The notes under the pieces are model-generated. The model did no database searches and was not told where the DNA came from. It was given only the letters and a program-made list of their open reading frames with translations. Source: JANQRV01 sp964533785 (GTDB taxonomy: Bacteria; Bacteroidota; Bacteroidia; Chitinophagales; Saprospiraceae). From it: 18,345 nt of DNA. Location of the stretch: the NCBI GenBank assembly GCA_964533785.1, contig CAZHNG010000109.1:1-18345 (forward strand). The letters are read 5' to 3'. The stretch's first letter is position 1. Every line of letters begins with the position of its first letter. The position numbers and the translations under genes were made by a program. Shown piece by piece: positions 8,257 through 15,526 of the stretch.

Positions 8257-8332
8257 GAGGTTGTTTAAGGTTTTCTGCTGTTAGTGAGCGATGCTTTGCG
8301 CGCAAGTAAGCGAGGAAACTTTAAACAACCTC
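8257..8332. repeat. 76-bp perfect-ended hairpin, MITE-like element or terminator
   Basis: Arms 8257-8273 and 8316-8332 are 17 bases each and complementary throughout, with one G-T pair. The outer sequence is GAGGTTGTTTAA with a matching TTAAACAACCTC. Three more pairs continue inward, for a stem of about 20 bp around a loop of about 36 bases that itself contains the palindrome TGCGCGCA. The three bases TAT flank both outer ends (8254-8256 and 8333-8335), as a 3-bp target duplication would. It lies between the cinA stop and the E2 start, both minus-strand genes, so in RNA it could also terminate or attenuate transcription. Confidence 0.7.
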
Positions 8333-8438
8333 TATGAATAACGTCGATGATTTTCGCAAAAATACATATTTAGATCCGGCTTACAATGAACCGCTTCTAT
8401 GGTTCGCATTTCTTTAAAAGGCTATCAGTTCGACGAAA

Positions 8439-9683
8439 TTAAATCATTTTCAATACGAACTGTCGCACCATATTTAAGGCCATAACGGCAGTAAATTGTA
8501 TATTGGTTAACCGGTTTTTACCGATCATAAACTTTCGTGAAACAATTCGATCTTCATTGCCGACGCCGACCCAAACCGTTCCCACCGGTTTTTCAGGCGT
8601 CCCTCCGTCGGGACCAGCTATCCCCGTAATTCCAACAGCAATATCCGTTTGAAGTTTATTCAAAGCTCCTGCTACCATTTCCCTTACCGTAGGCTCACTT
8701 ACGGCGCCATATTGCTGCAGCGTCTCTTGACGGACATCTAGAAAGGCCATCTTGATTTCATTGGAATAGGCAACAATGCCTCCCTTGAAATAAGCCGATG
8801 ATCCAGGTACAGCCGTAATTTTATGCGCCAGGTACCCCCCGGTACAACTTTCCGCCAACCCTAGTTGCAGATTGTGTGCTACTAAAATTTCTCCGATGTA
8901 GGCCTCCAGCGATTGCGAGTCGTATCCGTATATCAACTCGGGAATTAATTTTTTCAACTCCGCTAGTTTCGCATCCAAAACTTCATTAATATGCCGGATA
9001 TCCTTGCCTCTGGCGGTTAATCTCAATTTCACTTGTCCCAGGTTAGGCAAGTATGCCAGCTTCAACTCTTTTGGCAATGCATCTTCAAAATCCTCGATCC
9101 TTTTAGCAATTCTCGATTCCCCCTCTCCTACCGTTAACACCGTACGGTGGGCGATCGGCTTACCTGGAAATGTACGCTTCAGCCTGGGAATAACCTGGTG
9201 CACCATCAGGTATTTCATTTCATAAGGTATCCCGGGCATCGATACAATTACTTTCCCCTTATGATCAAACCACATGCCCGGTGCCGTCCCCATTTTATTA
9301 TACAATAGTTGAGCACTCGCCGGCATGTAACATTGCAGGCGGTGGGCCGGAGTAGTTTGACGGCCCCATTTTTCGAAAAGCTTTAAAATTCGATCGTAAG
9401 TTTCCTCACTAAAGACCATTGCATCACCCAAAAACTCGGCAATTGCTTTTTTCGTGATGTCATCCTTGGTAGGGCCCAAACCACCGGTCATTAAAATAAC
9501 ATCCGCTTCGTCGACCGCCAGTCTTAATGTTTGTTGGATATGCGCCCCTTCATCGCCGATAGAATATATTTTTTCAATAGAAGCTCCGATCAAGTTAAGT
9601 TCCTGTCCCATCCAGGCAGAATTCGTATCGACTGTTTGCCCGATCAGGATTTCGTCGCCAATTGTGATGATCTGTACGTTCAT
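8439..9683 (-). CDS. cinA: CinA family nicotinamide-nucleotide amidase
   Basis: A full-length, two-domain CinA of 414 residues. The N-terminal MoCF/COG1058 domain begins VQIITIGDEILIGQTVDTNS and contains MTGGLGPTKDD near residues 66-76. In studied homologues it hydrolyses ADP-ribose-type pyrophosphates. The C-terminal PncC domain, from about residue 255, has the active-site AESCTGG motif and GITGIAGPDGG. It deamidates NMN to nicotinate mononucleotide in pyridine nucleotide salvage. The name reflects competence induction in Gram-positives, which is not implied here. Its ATG overlaps the stop of birA by 4 bases (9680-9683), so translation of the two is probably coupled. Confidence 0.95.
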   Translation of the reverse strand: MNVQIITIGDEILIGQTVDTNSAWMGQELNLIGASIEKIYSIGDEGAHIQQTLRLAVDEADVILMTGGLGPTKDDITKKAIAEFLGDAMVFSEETYDRILKLFEKWGRQTTPAHRLQCYMPASAQLLYNKMGTAPGMWFDHKGKVIVSMPGIPYEMKYLMVHQVIPRLKRTFPGKPIAHRTVLTVGEGESRIAKRIEDFEDALPKELKLAYLPNLGQVKLRLTARGKDIRHINEVLDAKLAELKKLIPELIYGYDSQSLEAYIGEILVAHNLQLGLAESCTGGYLAHKITAVPGSSAYFKGGIVAYSNEIKMAFLDVRQETLQQYGAVSEPTVREMVAGALNKLQTDIAVGITGIAGPDGGTPEKPVGTVWVGVGNEDRIVSRKFMIGKNRLTNIQFTAVMALNMVRQFVLKMI

Positions 9684-10447
9684 TCGATAAATTGTATTTG
9701 CTTGGTAACAAAAGACTCCTCCTTTCCATCCACTATCATGACCAGCCTGCCGTCCTCCTTTGCATCAATAATTTTTCCATAAAATTGTTCTCCGTTCTTT
9801 CGCTGATATTTCCCTTTTTGATCAAAAAGAAATAAATGACGACGATAATCCTGGTGTATTCTTGTTTGATCAATAGGCCGCTTGATCTTCAAGTATTGCT
9901 GCTCTACGGCCACACAAAGCGAAAAAAGCAATGATTCCAATTCAAAATCCACTCCCCTCTCGATGGCCAAAGAAGTCGCACGATCTATTGGTGATGGAAA
10001 TTCCTTTTGGTTTACATTTAATCCGATTCCGACAATACATGAGTGAATAGCCTGCTTGGCAATAATATTTTCGATCAATATACCCGCTACTTTTTTTCCT
10101 TCGACGTAAATATCATTAGGCCATTTTATGGTAACTGTTTTTCCGGGTAGTAGCTCAGCCACTACTTTTTGTAAAGCAATAGAAACTATTTGTGTCAATA
10201 AAAACTGTTGCCCCGGCCGCAAAAATAGTGGCCGCAGAAAAATACTGAACGTTAAATTCTTACCCGGATCGCTATGCCAACTGCTTCCACGCTGCCCTCT
10301 TCCTTTACGCTGATCATCCGTACGCACGATCAAACCCTCGGTTAAATCCCCCTCTGCTATCAATGATTTCAAATAATCGTTAGTAGAATCCAGGAAGGGA
10401 AAATGGAGCAACTCTTGTCCGACAAAAATTGTGTTAAATTTGTACAA
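9680..10447 (-). CDS. birA: Biotin-[acetyl-CoA-carboxylase] ligase, class I (no HTH)
   Basis: Attaches biotin to the biotin carboxyl carrier protein of acetyl-CoA carboxylase and related enzymes through biotinyl-5'-AMP. At 255 residues it has the catalytic and C-terminal SH3-like domains only. There is no N-terminal helix-turn-helix, so it is not expected to repress a biotin operon. Motifs seen are DSTNDYL (20-26), GRGQRG (49-54, biotinyl-AMP loop), KWPND (108-112) and KKVAGIL with a conserved lysine (about 118-124). The start is taken as TTG at 10447. There is no in-frame ATG between the upstream in-frame stop and the DSTN motif, and the leader KFNTIFVGQ looks family-like. It is divergent from rsfS across 69 bases and overlaps cinA downstream by 4 bases. 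Confidence 0.93.
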   Translation of the reverse strand: MYKFNTIFVGQELLHFPFLDSTNDYLKSLIAEGDLTEGLIVRTDDQRKGRGQRGSSWHSDPGKNLTFSIFLRPLFLRPGQQFLLTQIVSIALQKVVAELLPGKTVTIKWPNDIYVEGKKVAGILIENIIAKQAIHSCIVGIGLNVNQKEFPSPIDRATSLAIERGVDFELESLLFSLCVAVEQQYLKIKRPIDQTRIHQDYRRHLFLFDQKGKYQRKNGEQFYGKIIDAKEDGRLVMIVDGKEESFVTKQIQFIE

Positions 10448-10463
10448 GCGGGAATTATTTTTA

Positions 10464-10471
10464 TATCTTTA
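10464..10471 (+). promoter_or_regulatory. Candidate rsfS promoter (-7 TATCTTTA)
   Basis: TATCTTTA differs from the Bacteroidota -7 consensus TAnnTTTG only in the last base. TTTG at 10439-10442 lies 21 bases upstream as a possible -33 box; it falls inside the birA start region. The leader to the rsfS TTG start would be about 40 bases. Confidence 0.4.
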
Positions 10472-10494
10472 GTGTAGATAGAGTTGTAATTTTA

Positions 10495-10502
10495 CAAAAC
10501 TA
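10495..10502 (-). promoter_or_regulatory. Candidate birA promoter (-7 TAGTTTTG)
   Basis: Read on the minus strand this is TAGTTTTG, an exact TAnnTTTG match. It sits about 48 bases before the birA TTG start, so the leader would be about 40 bases. A TTG about 23 bases further upstream is a weak -33 candidate. It faces the rsfS box, so the two transcripts would overlap at their 5' ends. Confidence 0.4.
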
Positions 10503-10516
10503 ATTAAATTCTAAAT

Positions 10517-10903
10517 TTGAATACACAAGTAGCAATTTTTTCAAAAAATCTCACCCAGGAAGAAATTAACGATTTAATCATCGATGCTATTCAAGACATT
10601 AAAGGTAAGAACATTGTAAAATTAGATTTGCGCAAGCTGGACGATGCCCCTGCTGATTTTTTTATCATTTGCAGTGGAGATTCATCAACCCAGGTCAAAG
10701 GTATTGCAGATAATATCCACAAGCGCTTAAAGCAGGAAGCTAATACAAGGCCGCTACACGTCGAAGGTCAGAGAAATGCCCGTTGGATCTGTCTGGATTA
10801 TTTCGATACAGTTGTTCACGTTTTCCATCACGAGGCCCGCGATTTCTATGAACTGGAGCAACTGTGGAGTGACGCCATGGTCACAGAATATGAAACCTTA
10901 TAG
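10517..10903 (+). CDS. rsfS: Ribosomal silencing factor RsfS
   Basis: Binds uL14 on the large subunit and blocks 30S-50S joining when nutrients are scarce. The protein is 128 residues, normal for the family. Signatures are IIDAIQDIKGKNIVKLDLR, DAPADFFIICSG (about 49-60), HVEGQRNARWICLDYFD and VVHVFHHEARDFYELEQLW (about 100-117). The start is read as TTG at 10517 (TTG AAT ACA CAA). The first in-frame ATG lies near the C-terminus, so a non-ATG start is required. RsfS next to BirA and FtsH is, from general knowledge, a recurring Bacteroidota order. A 206-base spacer with a hairpin separates it from ftsH. Confidence 0.94.
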   Translation: MNTQVAIFSKNLTQEEINDLIIDAIQDIKGKNIVKLDLRKLDDAPADFFIICSGDSSTQVKGIADNIHKRLKQEANTRPLHVEGQRNARWICLDYFDTVVHVFHHEARDFYELEQLWSDAMVTEYETL

Positions 10904-10985
10904 TTATCTATCTTTTTTTGAAAATATTTCAATCATCTTCAAAACGAAATCCCTAGATTTTTGTTTGTAAAGTCAATATTCTGAA

Positions 10986-11006
10986 ATCCTGACCTCAAGT
11001 CAGGAT
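10986..11006. repeat. Perfect 8-bp hairpin in the rsfS-ftsH spacer
   Basis: ATCCTGAC and GTCAGGAT form a perfect 8-bp inverted repeat around the 5-base loop CTCAA. It begins 82 bases after the rsfS stop and ends 103 bases before the ftsH ATG. No U-run follows, so a classic intrinsic terminator is not supported. It could be an operator, an mRNA structure or a small dispersed palindrome. Confidence 0.6.
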
Positions 11007-11109
11007 GTAGTGTATTTCTATTTATTGGAAATTATAGGTTATTATTGCGGAATAATTGACAAATACATTTTAATAATCCCCTGAAGAACCAAGAAAAAGG
11101 GAAGATTTG

Positions 11110-13095
11110 ATGGATAAAGATAATAACAAGGAAAATAACAAACCAAACGGCTTCAAATTTAATTCAATATGGATTTATGCCATCATTGGAATAGTGCTTA
11201 TTGCCTCTAACTTCTTTTTGATTTCAGAAGGAAGGCAAGACCCAATAAGTCTGCCGCGTCTGGGACAAATGCTGGCTGATCAGGATATTGAAAAGCTGGT
11301 CGTGATCAACAACGAAGTTGCACAGATCTATATCAAGCCGGAAAAGCTAGACGACAAAAAATACGAAGATGCAGCCCAAAGTAATTTGGGTGGTAATCGT
11401 TATCACTATCACCTTGAAGTGGGCTCTTATGATGTCTTTTTTAAATTTGTTGAAGAAAAACAGGAAGCAGCCAACATTCCTAAAGAAGAGTGGATCTATC
11501 CGGAAAATACCAGTAAACACAGCTGGTTGCCTATTTTATTGAACTGGTTTCTGCCGTTTGCAATTATTATTGCTATCTGGATCTTTATTATGCGCCGGGT
11601 AGGCGGTGGTGCAGGCGGCCCCGGAGCACAAATTTTCAATATAGGTAAATCAAAAGCTACCCTATTTGATCAAAACGCTAATGTCTCCGTTACTTTTGAA
11701 GATGTAGCTGGTCTTGACGAAGCGAAGGAAGAAGTAATGGAGGTCGTTGACTTTCTTAAAACCCCTAAGAAATATACGGCACTGGGCGGAAAGATCCCCA
11801 AAGGTGTTTTGTTGGTCGGCCCTCCCGGAACTGGTAAAACACTCCTGGCCAAAGCAGTAGCCGGGGAAGCAGGTGTTCCTTTTTTCTCTATATCCGGTTC
11901 TGATTTCGTTGAAATGTTCGTTGGGGTTGGTGCTTCCAGAGTGCGGGATCTCTTTAAACAGGCCCGGGAAAAAGCTCCTTGTATCGTATTTATCGATGAG
12001 ATCGATGCGATCGGTCGCGCACGCGGTAGAGGCGGTTTCCAAGGAGGGAATGATGAAAGAGAAAATACCCTGAACCAACTTCTGGTAGAAATGGATGGAT
12101 TCAGCACAGATAAAGGAGTTATCCTGATGGCGGCTACCAATCGGCCGGATGTACTGGATTCGGCCTTACTACGGCCTGGCCGTTTCGACCGTCAAATCTC
12201 TATTGACCGCCCCGATCTAAACGGTCGTGAGGCGATCTTCAACGTTCACCTCAAAAACATAAAGATCTCCGAAGAAGTAACCGGAAAGGTATTAGCGGAA
12301 ATGACACCTGGGTTTGCCGGTGCTGATATTATGAATGTTTGTAATGAAGCAGCTCTCGTTGCCGCCCGCCGAAATAAAAAAGCTATTGATCTTGACGATT
12401 TCAATTATGCCCTCGACAGGGTGATCGGAGGCCTGGAAAAGAAAAATAAACTAATTTCGCCCGAAGAGAAAGAAATTATTGCCTACCACGAAGCGGGTCA
12501 CACCATTTGTGGTTGGTATCTGAAATTTGCACATCCCTTGGTAAAAGTGACGATCGTGCCCCGCGGAGTTGCCGCTTTGGGCTACGCCCAATATCTTCCT
12601 AAAGACCAGTATTTGTACCGGACGGAGCAATTATTAGACGAAATGACAGCCATACTGGGGGGAAGAGCCGCCGAGGACCTGGTCTTCGGGAAAATATCCA
12701 CCGGAGCGATTAACGATCTGGAGCGGGTAACCAGAATGGCTTATGCCATTGTTTCCATTTACGGCATGAACCCTAAAATCGGCCAAGTATCGTTTAGTGA
12801 TCCTCAGGGAGAATATCAATTCAGAAAGCCCTACTCCGATGATACGGCCAATTTGATCGACCTGGAGGTCAGAAAGCTCGTTGATCAGCAATACCAACGC
12901 GCAAAAGAGCTGTTGCAGGAAAGGCGCAGTGAATTGGAAACCATCGCCCGGACACTACTGGATAAAGAAGTGTTGCTTAAGTCTGATGTCGAACAATTAA
13001 TAGGAGGAAGACCTTTCGGGAAAGAATCCGGCCTTGACAATTTCGGGCAACCTACCGACACCTCGGTTGATCTAGCTCCCAGTGAAGATGAATAG
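11110..13095 (+). CDS. ftsH: ATP-dependent zinc metalloprotease FtsH
   Basis: A membrane-anchored hexameric AAA+ protease that extracts and degrades membrane proteins and selected soluble regulators. With the ATG at 11110 it has 661 residues; a TTG one codon earlier is less likely. Transmembrane segment 1 is near residues 19-39, a periplasmic segment runs to about 138, and transmembrane segment 2 is near 139-162. The AAA+ domain has Walker A GPPGTGKT (237-244), Walker B IVFIDEID (292-299) and the second region of homology ending RPGRFDR. The M41 peptidase has the zinc motif HEAGH (460-464) and a later third-ligand region (GGRAAEDLVF). All catalytic residues are intact. It ends 6 bases from the convergent EamA gene. 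No confident promoter box was found in the 206-base leader. Confidence 0.98.
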   Translation: MDKDNNKENNKPNGFKFNSIWIYAIIGIVLIASNFFLISEGRQDPISLPRLGQMLADQDIEKLVVINNEVAQIYIKPEKLDDKKYEDAAQSNLGGNRYHYHLEVGSYDVFFKFVEEKQEAANIPKEEWIYPENTSKHSWLPILLNWFLPFAIIIAIWIFIMRRVGGGAGGPGAQIFNIGKSKATLFDQNANVSVTFEDVAGLDEAKEEVMEVVDFLKTPKKYTALGGKIPKGVLLVGPPGTGKTLLAKAVAGEAGVPFFSISGSDFVEMFVGVGASRVRDLFKQAREKAPCIVFIDEIDAIGRARGRGGFQGGNDERENTLNQLLVEMDGFSTDKGVILMAATNRPDVLDSALLRPGRFDRQISIDRPDLNGREAIFNVHLKNIKISEEVTGKVLAEMTPGFAGADIMNVCNEAALVAARRNKKAIDLDDFNYALDRVIGGLEKKNKLISPEEKEIIAYHEAGHTICGWYLKFAHPLVKVTIVPRGVAALGYAQYLPKDQYLYRTEQLLDEMTAILGGRAAEDLVFGKISTGAINDLERVTRMAYAIVSIYGMNPKIGQVSFSDPQGEYQFRKPYSDDTANLIDLEVRKLVDQQYQRAKELLQERRSELETIARTLLDKEVLLKSDVEQLIGGRPFGKESGLDNFGQPTDTSVDLAPSEDE

Positions 13096-13101
13096 TTAAA
13101 A

Positions 13102-14004
13102 CTACTTAATTTCTGCCTGGAATCGTTTTTTGAGCAAAGGATAGCTAAAAACGGAAATTAAAATAATAACCACGCCCCAGTAGAAACTGGAAGATAATTC
13201 CTGGTTGTCCGATAGAATTAACCAAGCTAAGATAATACCATATACAGGTTCTAGATTAATGGTGAGGTTCGCAGCGAAAGCGGTCAGGTAATGAAGGGAT
13301 TTTAATGCCAAAACGTATGCAAAAGTCGTACAAAGCAAAGATAAGATAAGCAAGTAAACCCAATCCATTGCAGTTGGAGGAAATAATTGGAGCTGTTGAT
13401 CAGGAAGAAAATAATAAAAGGGGAAAAACAAGCTCAGAAAGATGCAAGCGCTTCCCAACTCCAGAAAGGTGATGGTCAACTCATCCGTCTCCCGGATGTT
13501 CTTCTTATTCAACACGGAAAACCAGGCCGCTACTAAAGAGGCAGTAAGCCCTACCACTACACCACTTACCATTTTTAAATCTAAGTCCGATACGATCAGG
13601 GCCATTCCCGGCACAATGACCAAGCCGAGGGCCAATTCAAATTTCTTTACCGGCGTTTTTAAGATCAACGGCTCGATCAAAGCAGTGAAGAAGGAGGCCG
13701 TCGCCATACAGACTAAAGCAATAGAAGCGTTAGCCAGTTTTATTGCACCGTAAAAACACAACCAATGAATACCCACAAGAATGCCAATAGTAATGAAAAG
13801 CCGGAGGGTTTTACGCGGCATTTCTTTGGCCAACCTTCTGAATTTCACAAAAAACACCAGGCTTAAGCTGGTGATCAATACCCGCCACCATACCATGGTC
13901 AATGCGGTAAGATTGATCAGATCCCCCAGGATGGCCGTAAAACCAAAAAGCAATACCGCCAAATGCAATTGTAGATATGCCTGCTTTTCCTTTGTCAGTA
14001 TCAT
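13102..14004 (-). CDS. EamA/DMT-superfamily transporter
   Basis: A 300-residue inner-membrane protein with about ten hydrophobic segments arranged as two EamA repeats (roughly residues 10-140 and 150-290), the standard drug/metabolite transporter build. Typical features are the N-terminal HLAVLLFGFTAILGDLI, a conserved helix end VWWRVLITSLSL and a second-repeat tail LTINLEPVYGIILAWLI, close to the EamA consensus of loop, Glu-Pro and helix. The substrate cannot be read from sequence; relatives export amino acids, metabolites or drugs. The ATG at 14004 is clear. It converges on ftsH with 6 bases between stops and is divergent from the peroxiredoxin gene. Confidence 0.9.
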   Translation of the reverse strand: MILTKEKQAYLQLHLAVLLFGFTAILGDLINLTALTMVWWRVLITSLSLVFFVKFRRLAKEMPRKTLRLFITIGILVGIHWLCFYGAIKLANASIALVCMATASFFTALIEPLILKTPVKKFELALGLVIVPGMALIVSDLDLKMVSGVVVGLTASLVAAWFSVLNKKNIRETDELTITFLELGSACIFLSLFFPFYYFLPDQQLQLFPPTAMDWVYLLILSLLCTTFAYVLALKSLHYLTAFAANLTINLEPVYGIILAWLILSDNQELSSSFYWGVVIILISVFSYPLLKKRFQAEIK

Positions 14005-14059
14005 GTTATTTCAATTTCAGGATATGCCGCAAAGCAAAGAAAAATATACTTACTTTCCT

Positions 14060-14067
14060 TATCTTTG
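14060..14067 (+). promoter_or_regulatory. Candidate peroxiredoxin-clpS promoter (-7 TATCTTTG)
   Basis: An exact TAnnTTTG match lies 48 bases before the chosen ATG at 14116. No clear TTTG lies 19-21 bases upstream. It is placed to drive the peroxiredoxin gene and, through the 1-base overlap, clpS. Confidence 0.4.
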
Positions 14068-14115
14068 TACTGTTTTGAATGATGAATAAGATTTTTGAAC
14101 CAACAATCAATAGAT

Positions 14116-14589
14116 ATGGCCATTGCTATCGGAGCAAAAGCTCCTGATTTCACTTTGATATCTTCAGAAAAAGAATCCGTAAAACTTTCTAACCACCAAG
14201 GAAAAAACGTCGTCCTATTATTTTTTCCATTAGCATTCACCAGTGTTTGTACAACGGAACTGTGCAATATGCGTGATGATATTGCAACTTACCAAAATCT
14301 CGAAGCTGATATTTTAGCAATCTCCGTTGATTCTCCTTTTACACTGGAAAAATTCAAATCCGAACAAAACCTTAACTTCCCGCTTTTATCTGATTTTAAC
14401 AAAGAAGTTTCGAAAAGCTACGGCGCTCTTTACGACGAATTTGTCTTAAATATGAAAGGCGTCGCTAAACGCTCTGCTTTTGTCATTGACAAGGACGGGA
14501 TCGTCCGCTATGCGGAAGTCCTTGAAAATGCTGGGGAACTACCTGATTTTTCAGCCATTAAAAAAACTTTAGAATCAATTCAATCGTGA
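14116..14589 (+). CDS. Thiol peroxidase of the AhpC/TSA (peroxiredoxin) family
   Basis: Reduces hydrogen peroxide and organic hydroperoxides in the cytoplasm. The protein is 157 residues with the thioredoxin fold. The start (MAIAIGAKAPDFTL) matches the usual Prx beginning. The reading frame is open 7 codons further back to a TTG at 14095, which I do not use. The peroxidatic cysteine is C45 in FPLAFTSVCTTELC. A second cysteine, C50, is four residues away (C-x4-C), the spacing of BCP/AhpE-type enzymes, and could be the resolving cysteine. The arginine in KRSAFVIDKDG fits the conserved active-site arginine. Its stop TGA overlaps the clpS ATG by one base, which suggests coupling of oxidative-stress defence and proteolysis genes. 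Confidence 0.93.
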   Translation: MAIAIGAKAPDFTLISSEKESVKLSNHQGKNVVLLFFPLAFTSVCTTELCNMRDDIATYQNLEADILAISVDSPFTLEKFKSEQNLNFPLLSDFNKEVSKSYGALYDEFVLNMKGVAKRSAFVIDKDGIVRYAEVLENAGELPDFSAIKKTLESIQS

Positions 14590-14912
14590 TGAGAATGATA
14601 GATTTTTGGAATAGTGTTCAGGAAGATGTTGAAGAGCTGGTTATTGAAGAAACACTGAAAGACACGAGTGAAGGTCATCCGGCTCATTTGATCGTTTACA
14701 ACGACGACCATAATACGTTCGACTGGGTCATTGATTGCTTTATGGACATTTTAAGCCATACTTACGAGCAGTCAGAACAACTTGCTTATATTATTCACTT
14801 TAAGGGAAAAGCTACGGTTAAAACAGCTCCCTTCTCCGTCCTCAAACCACAAAAAGAAGCGCTTATTGATCGCGGATTGTCAGCGGTTATCGAAGGAGAG
14901 GATGATGAATAA
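14589..14912 (+). CDS. clpS: ATP-dependent Clp protease adaptor ClpS
   Basis: Delivers proteins with bulky hydrophobic N-terminal residues (N-degrons) to ClpAP-type proteases. The protein is 107 residues from the ATG at 14589, which overlaps the peroxiredoxin stop by one base (TGATG). The ClpS core begins VYNDDHNTFDWVIDCF (36-51). N38 and D39 correspond to the N-degron-binding Asn and Asp, and H70 in YIIHFKGKA to the pocket histidine (E. coli H66). The acidic N-terminal extension and the divergent C-terminal half are typical of Bacteroidota forms. The N-degron writer Aat is encoded 615 bases downstream on the same strand. Confidence 0.9.
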   Translation: MRMIDFWNSVQEDVEELVIEETLKDTSEGHPAHLIVYNDDHNTFDWVIDCFMDILSHTYEQSEQLAYIIHFKGKATVKTAPFSVLKPQKEALIDRGLSAVIEGEDDE

Positions 14913-15143
14913 CGGTATTGCCAGATAAATACAGGATCAAAGGTTTTTACTTACCACGACTTAGTTGTGGTGATTGATGATTTCCCTGAGTTAGGTAAAC
15001 AATACATCCAGCATCTGGACAGCCAGGGAAAAGAGTCTCGTCACTTCCTAGTTTATCAATATCTAGGGCAAACAGACAAATTTTGGATGCAGTATGGTTG
15101 GCGGCAGTACTTTATACTGACGTGCAATTATGGTGTCGTATAA
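14913..15143 (+). pseudogene. Coding-like open stretch after clpS, no good start (possible gene remnant)
   Basis: The frame of clpS stays open for 76 codons after its stop, to TAA at 15141-15143. The conceptual product looks protein-like: acidic and aromatic, with phrases such as VIDDFPELGKQYIQHL and DKFWMQYGWRQYF. No ATG precedes it; GTG codons at 14967 and 14970 are the only plausible starts and would give about 58 residues. A second frame gives a short coding-like run (PDKYRIKGFYLPRLSCGD) from a TTG at 14918 to 14977. This raises the possibility of a frameshifted gene. I recognise no family. It could equally be a chance open frame. Confidence 0.35.
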
Positions 15144-15416
15144 TTTCAGTCAGTATCATGCTCGGTATTAGAAAGGTAAGAACGCAGAATTACACTGATT
15201 TTAAGTAAATTTTTCAACTCTTCTTTTTTGCTGGGTAAATTCTTTGAAGCCTTAGATATGGTTAACTTGTCTTAGCAGATGGAAGGATTATAAGACGAAG
15301 CCGCGAGCGGATTCCGCTGTTGAAGACTGATTTATGTATGTACGGTATTCAAAATCTGGTAAATCTTAATAAAATTTGCCGCTTGTAGGCGTTTGATGAT
15401 CCCGCCGAACAAGTCT
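15144..15416. other. Non-coding or degenerate stretch upstream of the assembly gap
   Basis: No convincing gene. A short dyad, AGCGGATTCCGCT (about 15306-15318), is a small palindrome. Just before the gap one frame reads AFDDPAEQV after a stop, which looks coding-like and may belong with the fragment on the other side of the gap. Confidence 0.4.
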
Positions 15417-15426
15417 NNNNNNNNNN
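15417..15426. other. Assembly gap (10 N)
   Basis: Ten unresolved bases. A run of exactly ten suggests a placeholder joining two contigs, so the true distance and frame across this point are unknown. Confidence 0.97.
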
Positions 15427-15427
15427 G

Positions 15428-15502
15428 GAACGTAAAATTTACGAACCGCCTCAGGAAGATTTGCAGATCCAAACCTTTCTTGCCAACCCGTTGAATCTGT
15501 AG
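15428..15502 (+). pseudogene. C-terminal coding fragment next to the gap
   Basis: From the gap edge a frame reads ERKIYEPPQEDLQIQTF and a few more residues to TAG at 15500-15502, 24 codons with coding-like composition. It ends 24 bases before aat. It could be the 3' end of a gene whose body is lost in or disrupted by the gap. No family is recognisable from so short a piece. Confidence 0.35.
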
Positions 15503-15526
15503 TCTTAATTTAAAAAGCTGCTGCTG

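Noticed and set aside
11056..11077. TTGACA with a nearby TAATAAT before ftsH as a sigma70-like promoter
   Set aside because: The spacing between the two hexamers is only about 9 bases, far from 17, and the phylum uses TTTG / TAnnTTTG.
11662..12140. Two long minus-strand open frames inside ftsH
   Set aside because: They are antisense shadows of a highly conserved AAA+ coding region and show no family features.
14095..14115. Upstream TTG start for the peroxiredoxin
   Set aside because: The ATG at 14116 matches the usual start of the family (M-x4-G-x-KAPDFTL), and the seven extra residues add nothing conserved.
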